Shown piece after piece: positions 16,807-23,499 of a DNA stretch of 33,054 nucleotides (position 1 is the stretch's first letter; each line of letters starts with the position of its first letter). The notes under the pieces were generated by a model. That model had not been told where the DNA came from, did not search any database, and was given only the letters and a program-made list of their open reading frames with translations. The stretch is from NCBI GenBank assembly GCA_964503685.1, contig CAZDAW010000032.1, positions 1-33,054 of the forward strand. The letters run 5' to 3'. The stretch comes from CAZDAW01 sp964503685. Its GTDB lineage: Bacteria; Chloroflexota; Anaerolineae; Anaerolineales; Anaerolineaceae. The position numbers were made by a program, and so were the translations under genes.

Positions 16807-16835
16807 TGACTGTCGCGAATTATCTCTCTATAATG
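16807..16835 (+). promoter_or_regulatory. Near-consensus promoter of the 56-aa membrane protein
   Basis: TTGACT (16807-16812), a 17-nt spacer and TATAAT (16830-16835) match the sigma-70/SigA consensus at 11 of 12 positions, the strongest promoter in the window. Transcription should start near 16842, giving a leader of about 60 nt. Confidence 0.85.
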
Positions 16836-16901
16836 AATTTGTATTTATTGTTAGCCGTCATTTCAGGGAGAGTCAGCAAGCTTTTTTGAGGAGGATATAG
16901 T

Positions 16902-17072
16902 ATGAAAACTAATGCACCAAAATTCGTGACGTGGTTAATTGGTTTGATCATTGCAGCGCTTGGCTTATTGGGACATCTGGTAACTATTCCGGTACTGAGC
17001 GATTTTTCATTCTGGCTGGTTCTTATTGCGGCAGCGTTATTATTGCTTGCTTCTGCGGTTAAGGGATTATAA
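16902..17072 (+). CDS. 56-aa two-helix membrane protein
   Basis: This small gene encodes a short polar N-terminus (MKTNAPKF), a first membrane helix (about residues 9-28), a short GHLVTIPVLSDFS turn and a second helix (about 37-53) ending in VKGL. The ATG has a perfect GAGGAGG ribosome site. The unit is complete and monocistronic: near-consensus promoter, 60-nt leader, ORF and a 17-bp terminator stem. That arrangement implies high and independent expression. I do not know a named family or function. The hydrophobic residues and clean signals make it very unlikely to be a chance ORF. Confidence 0.8.
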   Translation: MKTNAPKFVTWLIGLIIAALGLLGHLVTIPVLSDFSFWLVLIAAALLLLASAVKGL

Positions 17073-17158
17073 CTAAACCTGGCTTTACTGAAATACACGG
17101 ATTAGTAACTCTGCCTGTAAATGACGGCATTATGTAACTATTGAGTTATTCTTGTTTT

Positions 17159-17205
17159 ACAAACTGAGTCATTCCCTGACAAATGGAATGACTCAGTTTG
17201 TTTTT
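17159..17205 (+). terminator. Rho-independent terminator after the 56-aa gene
   Basis: A perfect 17-bp stem (17159-17175 with 17185-17201) and a nine-base loop are followed by a run of T's to 17205. It lies 86 bases after the stop codon. The following 150 bases, up to the tRNA-Thr terminator, are AT-rich with no gene; they contain a TATAAT at 17318 pointing right, antisense to the tRNA. Confidence 0.9.
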
Positions 17206-17353
17206 GGAATGGAGCAGTATTGAAAATGGCGGAATAACGGGAAATATGAACCAGTAAATTTTTGATTAATTTGACCCAAAGAATCGAGTATTTTGTTTGA
17301 TGATTTGAAAAGGTCGTTATAATTTACTTATATCATCAATTGTTACTGTAAGT

Positions 17354-17392
17354 AAAAAAACCCCCTTTTCAAATTTAATGAGAAAATGGGGG
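17354..17392 (-). terminator. Terminator of tRNA-Thr
   Basis: On the minus strand, CCCCC-A-TTTTC pairs with GAAAAGGGGG (10 bp with one bulged A; 17361-17370 with 17382-17392), followed by seven T's. It begins ten bases after the tRNA 3' end. Confidence 0.85.
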
Positions 17393-17401
17393 CGTCATAT
17401 A

Positions 17402-17474
17402 AGCCACCAGTGGGAATCGAACCCACGACCTAACGTTTACGAAACGCTTGCTCTACCAGCTGAGCTATGGTGGC
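17402..17474 (-). tRNA. tRNA-Thr (anticodon CGU)
   Basis: Read on the minus strand, this is a 73-nt cloverleaf with a seven-pair acceptor arm (GCCACCA with TGGTGGC) and discriminator U. The D-arm is AGCTCAGCTGGTAGAGC and the T-loop is GTTCGATTC. The anticodon loop TTCGTAA gives anticodon CGT, for the threonine codon ACG. CCA is not encoded. The gene is monocistronic, with its own promoter and terminator. Confidence 0.96.
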
Positions 17475-17494
17475 GGCAATTTTATGTGCGGCAA

Positions 17495-17524
17495 ATTATA
17501 CCAGCAATTTCTTGTGAGAGGCAA
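17495..17524 (-). promoter_or_regulatory. Promoter of tRNA-Thr
   Basis: On the minus strand, TTGCCT (17519-17524), an 18-nt spacer and TGGTATAAT (perfect -10 at 17495-17500 with extended TG) predict a start near 17488, about 14 bases before the tRNA. The -35 box lies inside the inverted repeat at 17504-17532. Confidence 0.7.
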
Positions 17525-17532
17525 GAAATTGC
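17504..17532. repeat. Perfect 11-bp inverted repeat
   Basis: GCAATTTCTTG and CAAGAAATTGC flank a seven-base centre (TGAGAGG). The repeat overlaps the -35 region and spacer of the tRNA-Thr promoter and ends just before the glycosyltransferase gene. It has no T-run on either side, so it is not a typical terminator. It could be an operator or an RNA hairpin in a leader. Confidence 0.6.
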
Positions 17533-17558
17533 TTTAGAAGGTGGATCTCTATCAATTT

Positions 17559-18842
17559 ATGGATTTAAAGCCGGAAAAGAAGTGTTATACAACGAATACA
17601 TGTAATATCGCCATGCTTTCCTATCATACCTGTCCCCTGGCAACCCTGGGCGGTAAGGATACAGGGGGAATGAACGTCTATGTTCGCGAGCTTACCCGGC
17701 AATTAGGGCGAATGGGCTGGCATGTGGATGTTTTTACCCGTTCACAGGACGAGCATGTTCCTCACGTGCTGCATGATTTGGGGTATTGTAATCGCGTGGT
17801 GCATATTCCAGCTGGCCCGGAAAGCCCACTGCCCAAGCAGGAACTGGTTAAATATATTCCTGAATTTGTCAGCGGGATCCGGTCTTTCGCACAAACGAAG
17901 GGCTTTCGTTATAACCTGATTCACAGTCATTACTGGATGTCGGGCCTAGCAGCCGAGGAATTGAGTGTTGAATGGAAGGTCCCAATTGTGCATATGTTCC
18001 ACACGCTGGGCATCATGAAGAATCGGGTTGCCCGAGGCCCGGAAGAAGTTGAAGGCAGTTATCGTGAGGAGGGTGAAAGGAAAGTTATCAAAGCGGCTGA
18101 CCGGATTATTGCTGCAACCCAGGCGGAAGTATCTCAGCTTCATTTTTTATATCATGCCAATTCGCGCAAACTGGTTGTTATACCGCCGGGGGTGGATACC
18201 AGTCATTTTTATCCGATACCGGCGGATGAAGCGCGTTTGGCCATCGATGCGCCATGCAGTCATAAGATGCTTTTGTTTGTGGGGAGGATCGAGCCGTTAA
18301 AAGGGGTTGAGACGCTAATTCGCGCTGTGGCGCTGATGCAGAAGATGGGTGTTTTGAAACAAAACCCGGTCTGCCTGGCAATTATTGGCGGCGACCCTGA
18401 AACAGCGGACCAACCAGGAAGCCAGCAAACTGAAATGAATCGACTGAAGAGCCTGTGTCAGGAAGTCGGTGTGGGTGACATGGTCATTTTCCTGGGTAAA
18501 CGCTCACAGGATTTTCTTCCCTATTATTATTCTGCTGCCGAAGTCGTGGTTGTTCCTTCGCATTACGAATCTTTTGGAATGGTGGCGCTCGAAGCGATGG
18601 CCTGTGGAACCCCCGTTGTTGCTTCTCAGGTGGGTGGATTGGCTTTTTTGGTGCAGGATGGTGTGACGGGTTATCATGTGCCTGATGACGACCCTGAAAT
18701 TCTGGCGAAATATTTATCGATGCTTATCACGGATGCTGAACTGCGCCGTGTTTTGGGTAAACAGGCAGCGGAACATGCTAAAGCCTATGCCTGGGAGAAT
18801 ATCGCTGAACGGGTGATCAAGGTATATAAAAAATTGCTTTAA
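17559..18842 (+). CDS. Glycosyltransferase family 4 (MshA/sucrose-phosphate-synthase-like)
   Basis: This enzyme of about 427 aa has the GT-B fold. The N-terminal half carries SYHTCPLATLGGKDTGGMNVYVREL and IHSHYWMSG, which resemble MshA and bacterial sucrose-phosphate synthases. The C-terminal half carries the donor site: VGRIEPLKG, then the E-x7-E motif ESFGMVALE. It probably transfers a nucleotide-activated sugar to a sugar phosphate or inositol phosphate. The start is uncertain: the ATG at 17559 adds about 16 residues ahead of the expected NIAMLSYH start. An ATG at 17600 would give exactly the canonical start if one T (17603) were absent, but as written it reads ATG-TAA. There is no convincing ribosome site. 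The adenosine-specific-kinase gene follows after a promoter. Confidence 0.82.
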   Translation: MDLKPEKKCYTTNTCNIAMLSYHTCPLATLGGKDTGGMNVYVRELTRQLGRMGWHVDVFTRSQDEHVPHVLHDLGYCNRVVHIPAGPESPLPKQELVKYIPEFVSGIRSFAQTKGFRYNLIHSHYWMSGLAAEELSVEWKVPIVHMFHTLGIMKNRVARGPEEVEGSYREEGERKVIKAADRIIAATQAEVSQLHFLYHANSRKLVVIPPGVDTSHFYPIPADEARLAIDAPCSHKMLLFVGRIEPLKGVETLIRAVALMQKMGVLKQNPVCLAIIGGDPETADQPGSQQTEMNRLKSLCQEVGVGDMVIFLGKRSQDFLPYYYSAAEVVVVPSHYESFGMVALEAMACGTPVVASQVGGLAFLVQDGVTGYHVPDDDPEILAKYLSMLITDAELRRVLGKQAAEHAKAYAWENIAERVIKVYKKLL

Positions 18843-18863
18843 GGCTATATAAGTACTTATAAT
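18834..18863 (+). promoter_or_regulatory. Promoter upstream of the adenosine-kinase-like gene and acylation cassette
   Basis: TTGCTT (18834-18839), an 18-nt spacer and a perfect TATAAT (18858-18863) begin at the glycosyltransferase stop. Transcription from about 18870 would cover the adenosine-specific kinase and probably everything to the terminator at 23631-23660. Confidence 0.5.
18848..18861. repeat. Perfect 14-bp palindrome at the -10 box
   Basis: TATAAGTACTTATA reads the same on both strands. Its right end overlaps the TATAAT at 18858-18863, the position expected for a repressor site. It may also be chance in AT-rich sequence. Confidence 0.4.
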
Positions 18864-18931
18864 TAATTTATCATAAAAGTATCACAGTTCATTCGCTGCA
18901 TTATCTCAGGTCATTTCATAGGAGTGTGGAG

Positions 18932-19420
18932 ATGGAAATCAAGACGATCAAGATCGAAAAACCGGAAGAGGTTAATTTCATTTTGGGGCAGTCGCATTTT
19001 ATTAAGACTGTCGAGGATCTGCACGAGGCGCTGGTGGGCGCTGTTCCCGGAATTAAGTTCGGGATAGCATTCTGTGAAGCGTCCGGGGCCTGCCTGATTC
19101 GCTGGTCTGGGACGGATGACGGCATGATAGACCTGGCGAAAAAGAATGCACAGGCAATTGGGGCAGGACACAGCTTTATTGTTTTTCTTGGTGAAGGTTC
19201 TTTCCCGATCAATGTGTTGAATTCTGTGAAATCATTATCTGAAGTATGCCACATCTTTTGTGCGACGGCTAACCCGACCGAAGTGATTCTTGCAGAAACA
19301 GAGCAGGGGAGGGGAATCCTGGGTGTGATCGATGGTTTTTCGCCGAAGGGTGTGGAAGCAGATGATGGTATAAGCTGGCGGAAAAGTTTCCTGCGAAAGA
19401 TCGGCTATAAACTGGTTTAA
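18932..19420 (+). CDS. Adenosine-specific kinase family protein
   Basis: This 162-aa protein belongs to the small family named adenosine-specific kinase (Pfam Adenosine_kin), known mainly from archaea and thermophilic bacteria. Family-typical stretches are FGIAFCEASGACLIRWSGTDD, NAQAIGAGHSFIVFL, CHIFCATANPTEVI and GRGILGVIDGFSPKGVE, covering almost the whole length. Biochemical support for the name is thin; an adenosine-binding role is family knowledge, not shown here. The ATG at 18932 has AGGAG with 7-nt spacing, better than the GTG at 18926. It is the first gene of the transcript that continues, 27 bases later, into the DltX-like peptide. Confidence 0.88.
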   Translation: MEIKTIKIEKPEEVNFILGQSHFIKTVEDLHEALVGAVPGIKFGIAFCEASGACLIRWSGTDDGMIDLAKKNAQAIGAGHSFIVFLGEGSFPINVLNSVKSLSEVCHIFCATANPTEVILAETEQGRGILGVIDGFSPKGVEADDGISWRKSFLRKIGYKLV

Positions 19421-19447
19421 TCTATCCTGTTCTTAATGTGAGCTAAA

Positions 19448-19567
19448 TTGATCCGTAAACTTTTTTCTCGAGAGAATTTATTGGCGCTGGCTTTATGCGC
19501 AATTCTAATTGCAGTGGTCATACTGACTGCTGACCAATCGCCGCAGTGGATTTACCAGGGGTTCTAG
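19448..19567 (+). CDS. DltX-like small membrane peptide
   Basis: This frame of 39 codons starts with TTG (weak GTGAG five bases upstream). It encodes a basic N-terminus (IRKLFSREN), one membrane helix (about residues 11-27) and a short outer tail ending WIYQGF. Size, topology, gene position and the aromatic C-terminus match DltX, the small partner of the DltB/DltD D-alanylation machinery, whose C-terminus resembles F-I-Y-x-x-F. In Dlt systems the tail tyrosine has been reported to carry the acyl group between DltB and DltD. Tyr36 is the equivalent here. The TAG stop directly abuts the ATG of the MBOAT gene, in the same frame. There is no promoter of its own; it lies 27 bases after the previous gene. 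The homology is inferred from pattern, not alignment. Confidence 0.6.
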   Translation: MIRKLFSRENLLALALCAILIAVVILTADQSPQWIYQGF

Positions 19568-20992
19568 ATGACGCTGACCCACATCCTCATTCTCAGCGGT
19601 CTGATCGTCGCCTTTGGATTGATCCAACGAGCTCAATGGCGGTCGTGGTTTCTGCTTACGGTCAGTATGCTGGCTGTTTACTGGCTTCAGCCAGCAACTC
19701 CAATTTATCATCTGGATTTTTGGCTGCCAACAGCCACACTCATTCTGGCTATTCTGGGATGGGCGGCGACTGTAAAATGGCCTCTGCCTGATTGGAAGCC
19801 CGATTTGGTAACAGCGGCTGTGTTTTGCGGGATTGTTTCAATTGTTGGCCTTACGCGGTATTTGGGTCTGAATTTTTTTGTCATTCCTTCACGTCCGCCA
19901 GATTACCTGCAAATTGCTGTTGTTCTGTTGGCGACACTATTATTATCCGCAGCCATCATCCGATTGATTGCCGGACGACGATATCTGCTGCTGGTTTTTA
20001 TTTTTCTGATCATTGGCCTGTTTGTTATTTTAAAAACCAATTCGTTGGCATTGAACGCCAGCACCAGTTTATATCGGTTAATGGGGCAGGCCTCTGACCG
20101 GGCCAGCGCCCTCGACTTACGCTGGCTGGGTTTTTCTTTTGTCGCTTATCGCCTCCTGCATACGTTCATTGACCGTTTGAATGGCAGGCTGGCCGAGTAT
20201 TCGCTTCGTGAATATCTGATCTATATCATATTTTTCCCTGCATTCACCGCCGGACCGCTTGACCGAATTCAGCGCTTTACAACGGACCTGCGTCGCCCGT
20301 TTGTGTTATCGAGTGAGAGTTTGTACGATGGCGGCAGCCGGATTGTTCTCGGCATTTTCAAGAAGTTCGCACTGGCAGATGCCTTGGCAGTGATTGCGTT
20401 GAATGAGGTTAACGCGAGCCAGGTACATTCGACGCTCTGGCTATGGGGGCTTTTATATGCGTATGCGCTGCGAATTTATTTTGATTTTTCTGGCTACACA
20501 GATATAGCGGTGGGGATGGGGCGGTTGTTGGGATTTCGCTTGCCTGAGAACTTTGAACGGCCTTATTTAAAACCCAATTTGACGCTGTTCTGGAATAGCT
20601 GGCATATTACGCTGGCGCAGTGGTTTCGGGCTTATTTTTTCAATCCGGTCACGCGCAATATGCGAGGACGCTGGCGCAAAATGCCGCTATGGATCGTTGT
20701 ACTTACGGGGCAACTCGGTACGATGTTACTGATCGGATTATGGCATGGGGTTTCGTGGAATTTTGCGTTTTGGGGTTTGTGGCATGCCCTGGGTCTCTTT
20801 ATCCATAATCGATGGGGCGAAATCGCTCCACTGAAGTATCGCAAGTTTGTTGAAGAATCACGGTGGAAGGGCGTTGTCAAAGTTATCAGCGTTTTCCTTA
20901 CATTCAACTACGTTGCTTTAGGGTGGGTGTGGTTCTGCTTGCCTTCAATCGATCTATCCTGGTCCGTGTTCTTAAAGTTATTTGGAGTATAG
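19568..20992 (+). CDS. MBOAT family O-acyltransferase (DltB/AlgI-like)
   Basis: This 474-aa polytopic membrane enzyme passes acyl groups across the membrane to envelope polymers. The family core is clear: IYFDFSGYTDIAVGMGRLLG (about residues 303-322), FWNSWHITLAQWFRAYFFNP (341-360) with His346, and LIGLWHGVSWNFAFWGLWH (388-406) with the likely catalytic His393. The N-terminal 150 residues are extra hydrophobic helices not needed in DltB. Its ATG follows the DltX-like TAG with no gap, so translation is probably coupled by termination and restart. SGNH proteins and an acyl carrier protein follow, as in Dlt and alginate-acetylation loci. Acyl donor and acceptor are unknown. Confidence 0.9.
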   Translation: MTLTHILILSGLIVAFGLIQRAQWRSWFLLTVSMLAVYWLQPATPIYHLDFWLPTATLILAILGWAATVKWPLPDWKPDLVTAAVFCGIVSIVGLTRYLGLNFFVIPSRPPDYLQIAVVLLATLLLSAAIIRLIAGRRYLLLVFIFLIIGLFVILKTNSLALNASTSLYRLMGQASDRASALDLRWLGFSFVAYRLLHTFIDRLNGRLAEYSLREYLIYIIFFPAFTAGPLDRIQRFTTDLRRPFVLSSESLYDGGSRIVLGIFKKFALADALAVIALNEVNASQVHSTLWLWGLLYAYALRIYFDFSGYTDIAVGMGRLLGFRLPENFERPYLKPNLTLFWNSWHITLAQWFRAYFFNPVTRNMRGRWRKMPLWIVVLTGQLGTMLLIGLWHGVSWNFAFWGLWHALGLFIHNRWGEIAPLKYRKFVEESRWKGVVKVISVFLTFNYVALGWVWFCLPSIDLSWSVFLKLFGV

Positions 20993-20996
20993 CGTT

Positions 20997-22151
20997 ATGT
21001 CTGGCGACACGCATTTTAATCCGACGAGTTCAACGATCGACATTCGTTTTGTTTTACGGCTGGTGGGTAAGGCGCTCGGTTTGTTTGTGGTTATTAACCT
21101 GTTATTGACTGTTTTTAATCCCATTCCGTGGCTGGCAAAACTTACTGCCTATAATGCAATCTTACCGGGAAGGCTGCGTTTGCCTTATGGTGAAAACCCG
21201 CAAAAGGCATATAATCTCAATCTTTATTCGTTGGAAGCCATGTTTTCATCGCATGAGATTGCGGGGCAGGCGAAAGCGGAAGACGAATATCGGGTTGTTC
21301 TGATCGGCGATTCGTCTGTGTGGGGGTTTTTATTGAAGCCGGAAGAGACGCTGAGCGGTTATATCAATTTGGCCGGTCTGCACACGCAGGATGGACGCCG
21401 CGTGCGGGTTTATAACCTTGGTTACCCAACGATGTCTTTGATAAAAGATGTGCTGGTGCTTTCGAGGGCCATGCAATATCAACCCGATCTGATTCTGTGG
21501 ATGACGACGCTGGAGTCTTTTCCATACGACAAACAACTGGCCTCACCGATTGTGCAAAATAACCCTGAACCGGTGAAGGCGTTGATCAGAACGTACAACC
21601 TGAAATTAAATTCAGATGATTCGTCTTTTGTCGTCCCGACATTTTGGGATAAGACGTTGATCGGCCAGCGGCGGGCTTATGCTGATTTGATTCGCCTGCA
21701 GCTTTATGGTGTGCTCTGGGCCGCAACAGGCGTTGATCAGGAATACCCTGATTCTTTTCCTGCCCCTAAAGCCGATTACGACGCCGATGAGTCCTTCCAC
21801 GATTTGAAACCGCCGCATCTTACTGAAACGGATATCGCTTTGGATATTTTGACGGCAGGAGTGAAGCTGGCAGGCGACACGCCTGTGCTAATTGTCAATG
21901 AGCCCATGTTTATCAGCAGTGGACGAAACAGCCAAATAAGGTATAATTTCTTTTATCCACGCTGGGCTTATGATGACTATCGAATGATACTGGCGAATTA
22001 TTCCCGGCAGATGGATTGGAATTACCTTGATTTATGGGATCTGGTCGATCCGAAGGAATTTACCAACACTGCTTTGCACTTAACCCCTACAGGCTCGCAG
22101 GAATTAGCCGATTATATAGGTGGAGCAATTGTTGCTCTGGCTAATCCATGA
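20997..22151 (+). CDS. Membrane-anchored SGNH hydrolase-like protein (DltD/AlgJ-like role)
   Basis: This 384-aa protein has one N-terminal membrane helix (about residues 21-40) and an extracytoplasmic SGNH/GDSL-fold domain. Block I is VVLIGDSSVWG with Ser106 as the nucleophile. The C-terminal block V is NTALHLTPTG with His361. The residue three before the histidine is Thr358 where most members of the fold have Asp, so the acidic triad member is missing or displaced. Such proteins work with MBOAT enzymes to place acyl groups on envelope polymers. The ATG at 20997 follows the MBOAT stop by four bases and has TTGGAG nine bases upstream. The acceptor is unknown. Confidence 0.82.
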   Translation: MSGDTHFNPTSSTIDIRFVLRLVGKALGLFVVINLLLTVFNPIPWLAKLTAYNAILPGRLRLPYGENPQKAYNLNLYSLEAMFSSHEIAGQAKAEDEYRVVLIGDSSVWGFLLKPEETLSGYINLAGLHTQDGRRVRVYNLGYPTMSLIKDVLVLSRAMQYQPDLILWMTTLESFPYDKQLASPIVQNNPEPVKALIRTYNLKLNSDDSSFVVPTFWDKTLIGQRRAYADLIRLQLYGVLWAATGVDQEYPDSFPAPKADYDADESFHDLKPPHLTETDIALDILTAGVKLAGDTPVLIVNEPMFISSGRNSQIRYNFFYPRWAYDDYRMILANYSRQMDWNYLDLWDLVDPKEFTNTALHLTPTGSQELADYIGGAIVALANP

Positions 22152-22182
22152 CCACCCCATTTACAAAAGGACGAGATTCGGT

Positions 22183-23232
22183 TTGAAAACACATTCGCAA
22201 CCCCATTTATTTATAGTTTCTTCAGGACTTATCATAAGCCTTATTATTGGCGGTTGCAGCGCGCCGCAAAGCCAAAGTGAAGTCGTGCAGACGAAAGCTC
22301 CTGTTCAGGAATCTCACCACAGCGGCTCGTTAGCCGATTATAAGTTGATTCAGCCAGAAGCGACAGAAGCGCCTGTTTCGATTGAAACAAAGGCGGCTGC
22401 CCCGACGCCGACAATTATTATGCCCACCGCCACTCCCGCGCCGACATTGACGACTGAGGAATGGCAGAATGCTCCGGTTATCCCCTCATCAATAAGTCAG
22501 CGAACTCGTGAGATTTACCAGCGCGGCCTGGAGATGGGTAATGACCCGCGCCATTTTTCGAAAGTAGGGGATTGTGAAGGAACAACGACTTATTTTTTGG
22601 GTTCCTTTGATCTTGGGAAGAAATATTACAATTTAGGCCCTTACGAAGACCTGCAAAATGTGATCGATTATTATGCTGGTTCTTATTCGCGAAACAGTGT
22701 TGCTGTCAGGCGCGGGTTCAATGCTTCATCGGTTTTAAGTGTTATGTGGTCCGACCCGAAATTATGCGAGCCGCAAGAGACGCCGCTGGCGTGCGAGTAT
22801 CGTTTGTATAAACCCAGCGTCAGCCTGATCATGCTCGGTACAAACGATTTCAGTCATAAAGAAACGTTTGAAGACAGAATGAGGCAGATCATCGAATTTA
22901 CGATCGATAAAGGTATTGTGCCGATTTTGGCTACCAAAGCCGATAACATTGAGAATGATGGCAGCATTAACCGAATCATCGTTCAATTAAGCCGTGAATA
23001 TGATATTCCCCTGTGGAATTTTTGGAGGGCATTGGAAGATTTACCAAACCGGGGTATGCAAATTAAAGACGCAGTTCATCTGGCCTATGCGGAAAATTAT
23101 TTTAATGATAGCAAATTATTGCTCTATGGCTGGCCGGTACGTAATTTAACCGCTTTACAAACACTGGATGCTGTTCTGGATGGGCTGATGAACAGCGGTG
23201 TACAGGTTGCTTCAGAAACGCAGCATAATTGA
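22183..23232 (+). CDS. SGNH-like lipoprotein with Cys in the GDS position
   Basis: With a TTG start at 22183 (AAAAGGA about 11 bases upstream), the product is a 349-aa lipoprotein: signal helix, lipobox IGGC with Cys25, then a Thr/Pro/Ala-rich linker to about residue 92. The folded part shows SGNH blocks: SKVGDCEG with Cys131 where GDS has serine, LGTNDFS with the block-III Asn221, and KDAVHLAY with the DxxH pair Asp296/His299. Two further cysteines (195 and 204) could form a disulfide. A longer reading from 22120 would overlap the previous gene and spoil the lipoprotein signal. I infer a partner of the MBOAT on the outer face; whether it is catalytic with Cys131 is unknown. Confidence 0.75.
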   Translation: MKTHSQPHLFIVSSGLIISLIIGGCSAPQSQSEVVQTKAPVQESHHSGSLADYKLIQPEATEAPVSIETKAAAPTPTIIMPTATPAPTLTTEEWQNAPVIPSSISQRTREIYQRGLEMGNDPRHFSKVGDCEGTTTYFLGSFDLGKKYYNLGPYEDLQNVIDYYAGSYSRNSVAVRRGFNASSVLSVMWSDPKLCEPQETPLACEYRLYKPSVSLIMLGTNDFSHKETFEDRMRQIIEFTIDKGIVPILATKADNIENDGSINRIIVQLSREYDIPLWNFWRALEDLPNRGMQIKDAVHLAYAENYFNDSKLLLYGWPVRNLTALQTLDAVLDGLMNSGVQVASETQHN

Positions 23233-23250
23233 TACAGACCAGGGATAAAA

Positions 23251-23499
23251 ATGACAGAATCAATAACTGATACCCTTGCCAAATATATCGTCGAGAATAT
23301 TCTCAAGTTCCCCGGACGGAATATTGCTGTTGATGAGCCGCTGATTTCAAGCGGCTTAATCGATTCGTTTCATCTGGTCGATCTGGCTTTGTTTGTTGAA
23401 GACACCTTCGGGGTGAGAATCGACGATGCCGAACTCAACGCTGATACGTTTGACTCGATTCAGTCCCTGGCAACGCTCATTCAACAACGTCAGGCTTAA
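23251..23499 (+). CDS. Acyl carrier protein (DltC-like position)
   Basis: This 82-aa acidic helical protein has the phosphopantetheine attachment motif GLIDSFHLVDL, Ser39 being the modified residue. The rest fits the four-helix carrier fold (FVEDTFGVRIDD, then a SIQSLATLI final helix). The motif resembles carriers of the DltC/stand-alone PCP type more than fatty-acid ACP, which usually has DSL-x-x-VEL. It lies 18 bases after the SGNH lipoprotein with AGGGA before the ATG, as last gene of the cassette. It probably brings the activated acyl group to the cytoplasmic side of the MBOAT. No ligase gene to load it is in the window. Confidence 0.85.
   Translation: MTESITDTLAKYIVENILKFPGRNIAVDEPLISSGLIDSFHLVDLALFVEDTFGVRIDDAELNADTFDSIQSLATLIQQRQA

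Noticed and set aside
17297..17323. Plus-strand promoter TTGATG/TATAAT downstream of the 56-aa gene
   Set aside because: The spacing is only 15 nt and no gene follows before the antisense tRNA and its terminator. It may be spurious in AT-rich DNA.
21941..21946. TATAAT inside the first SGNH gene
   Set aside because: There is no -35 box or downstream start at a useful distance; the flanking genes are tightly packed in one operon.
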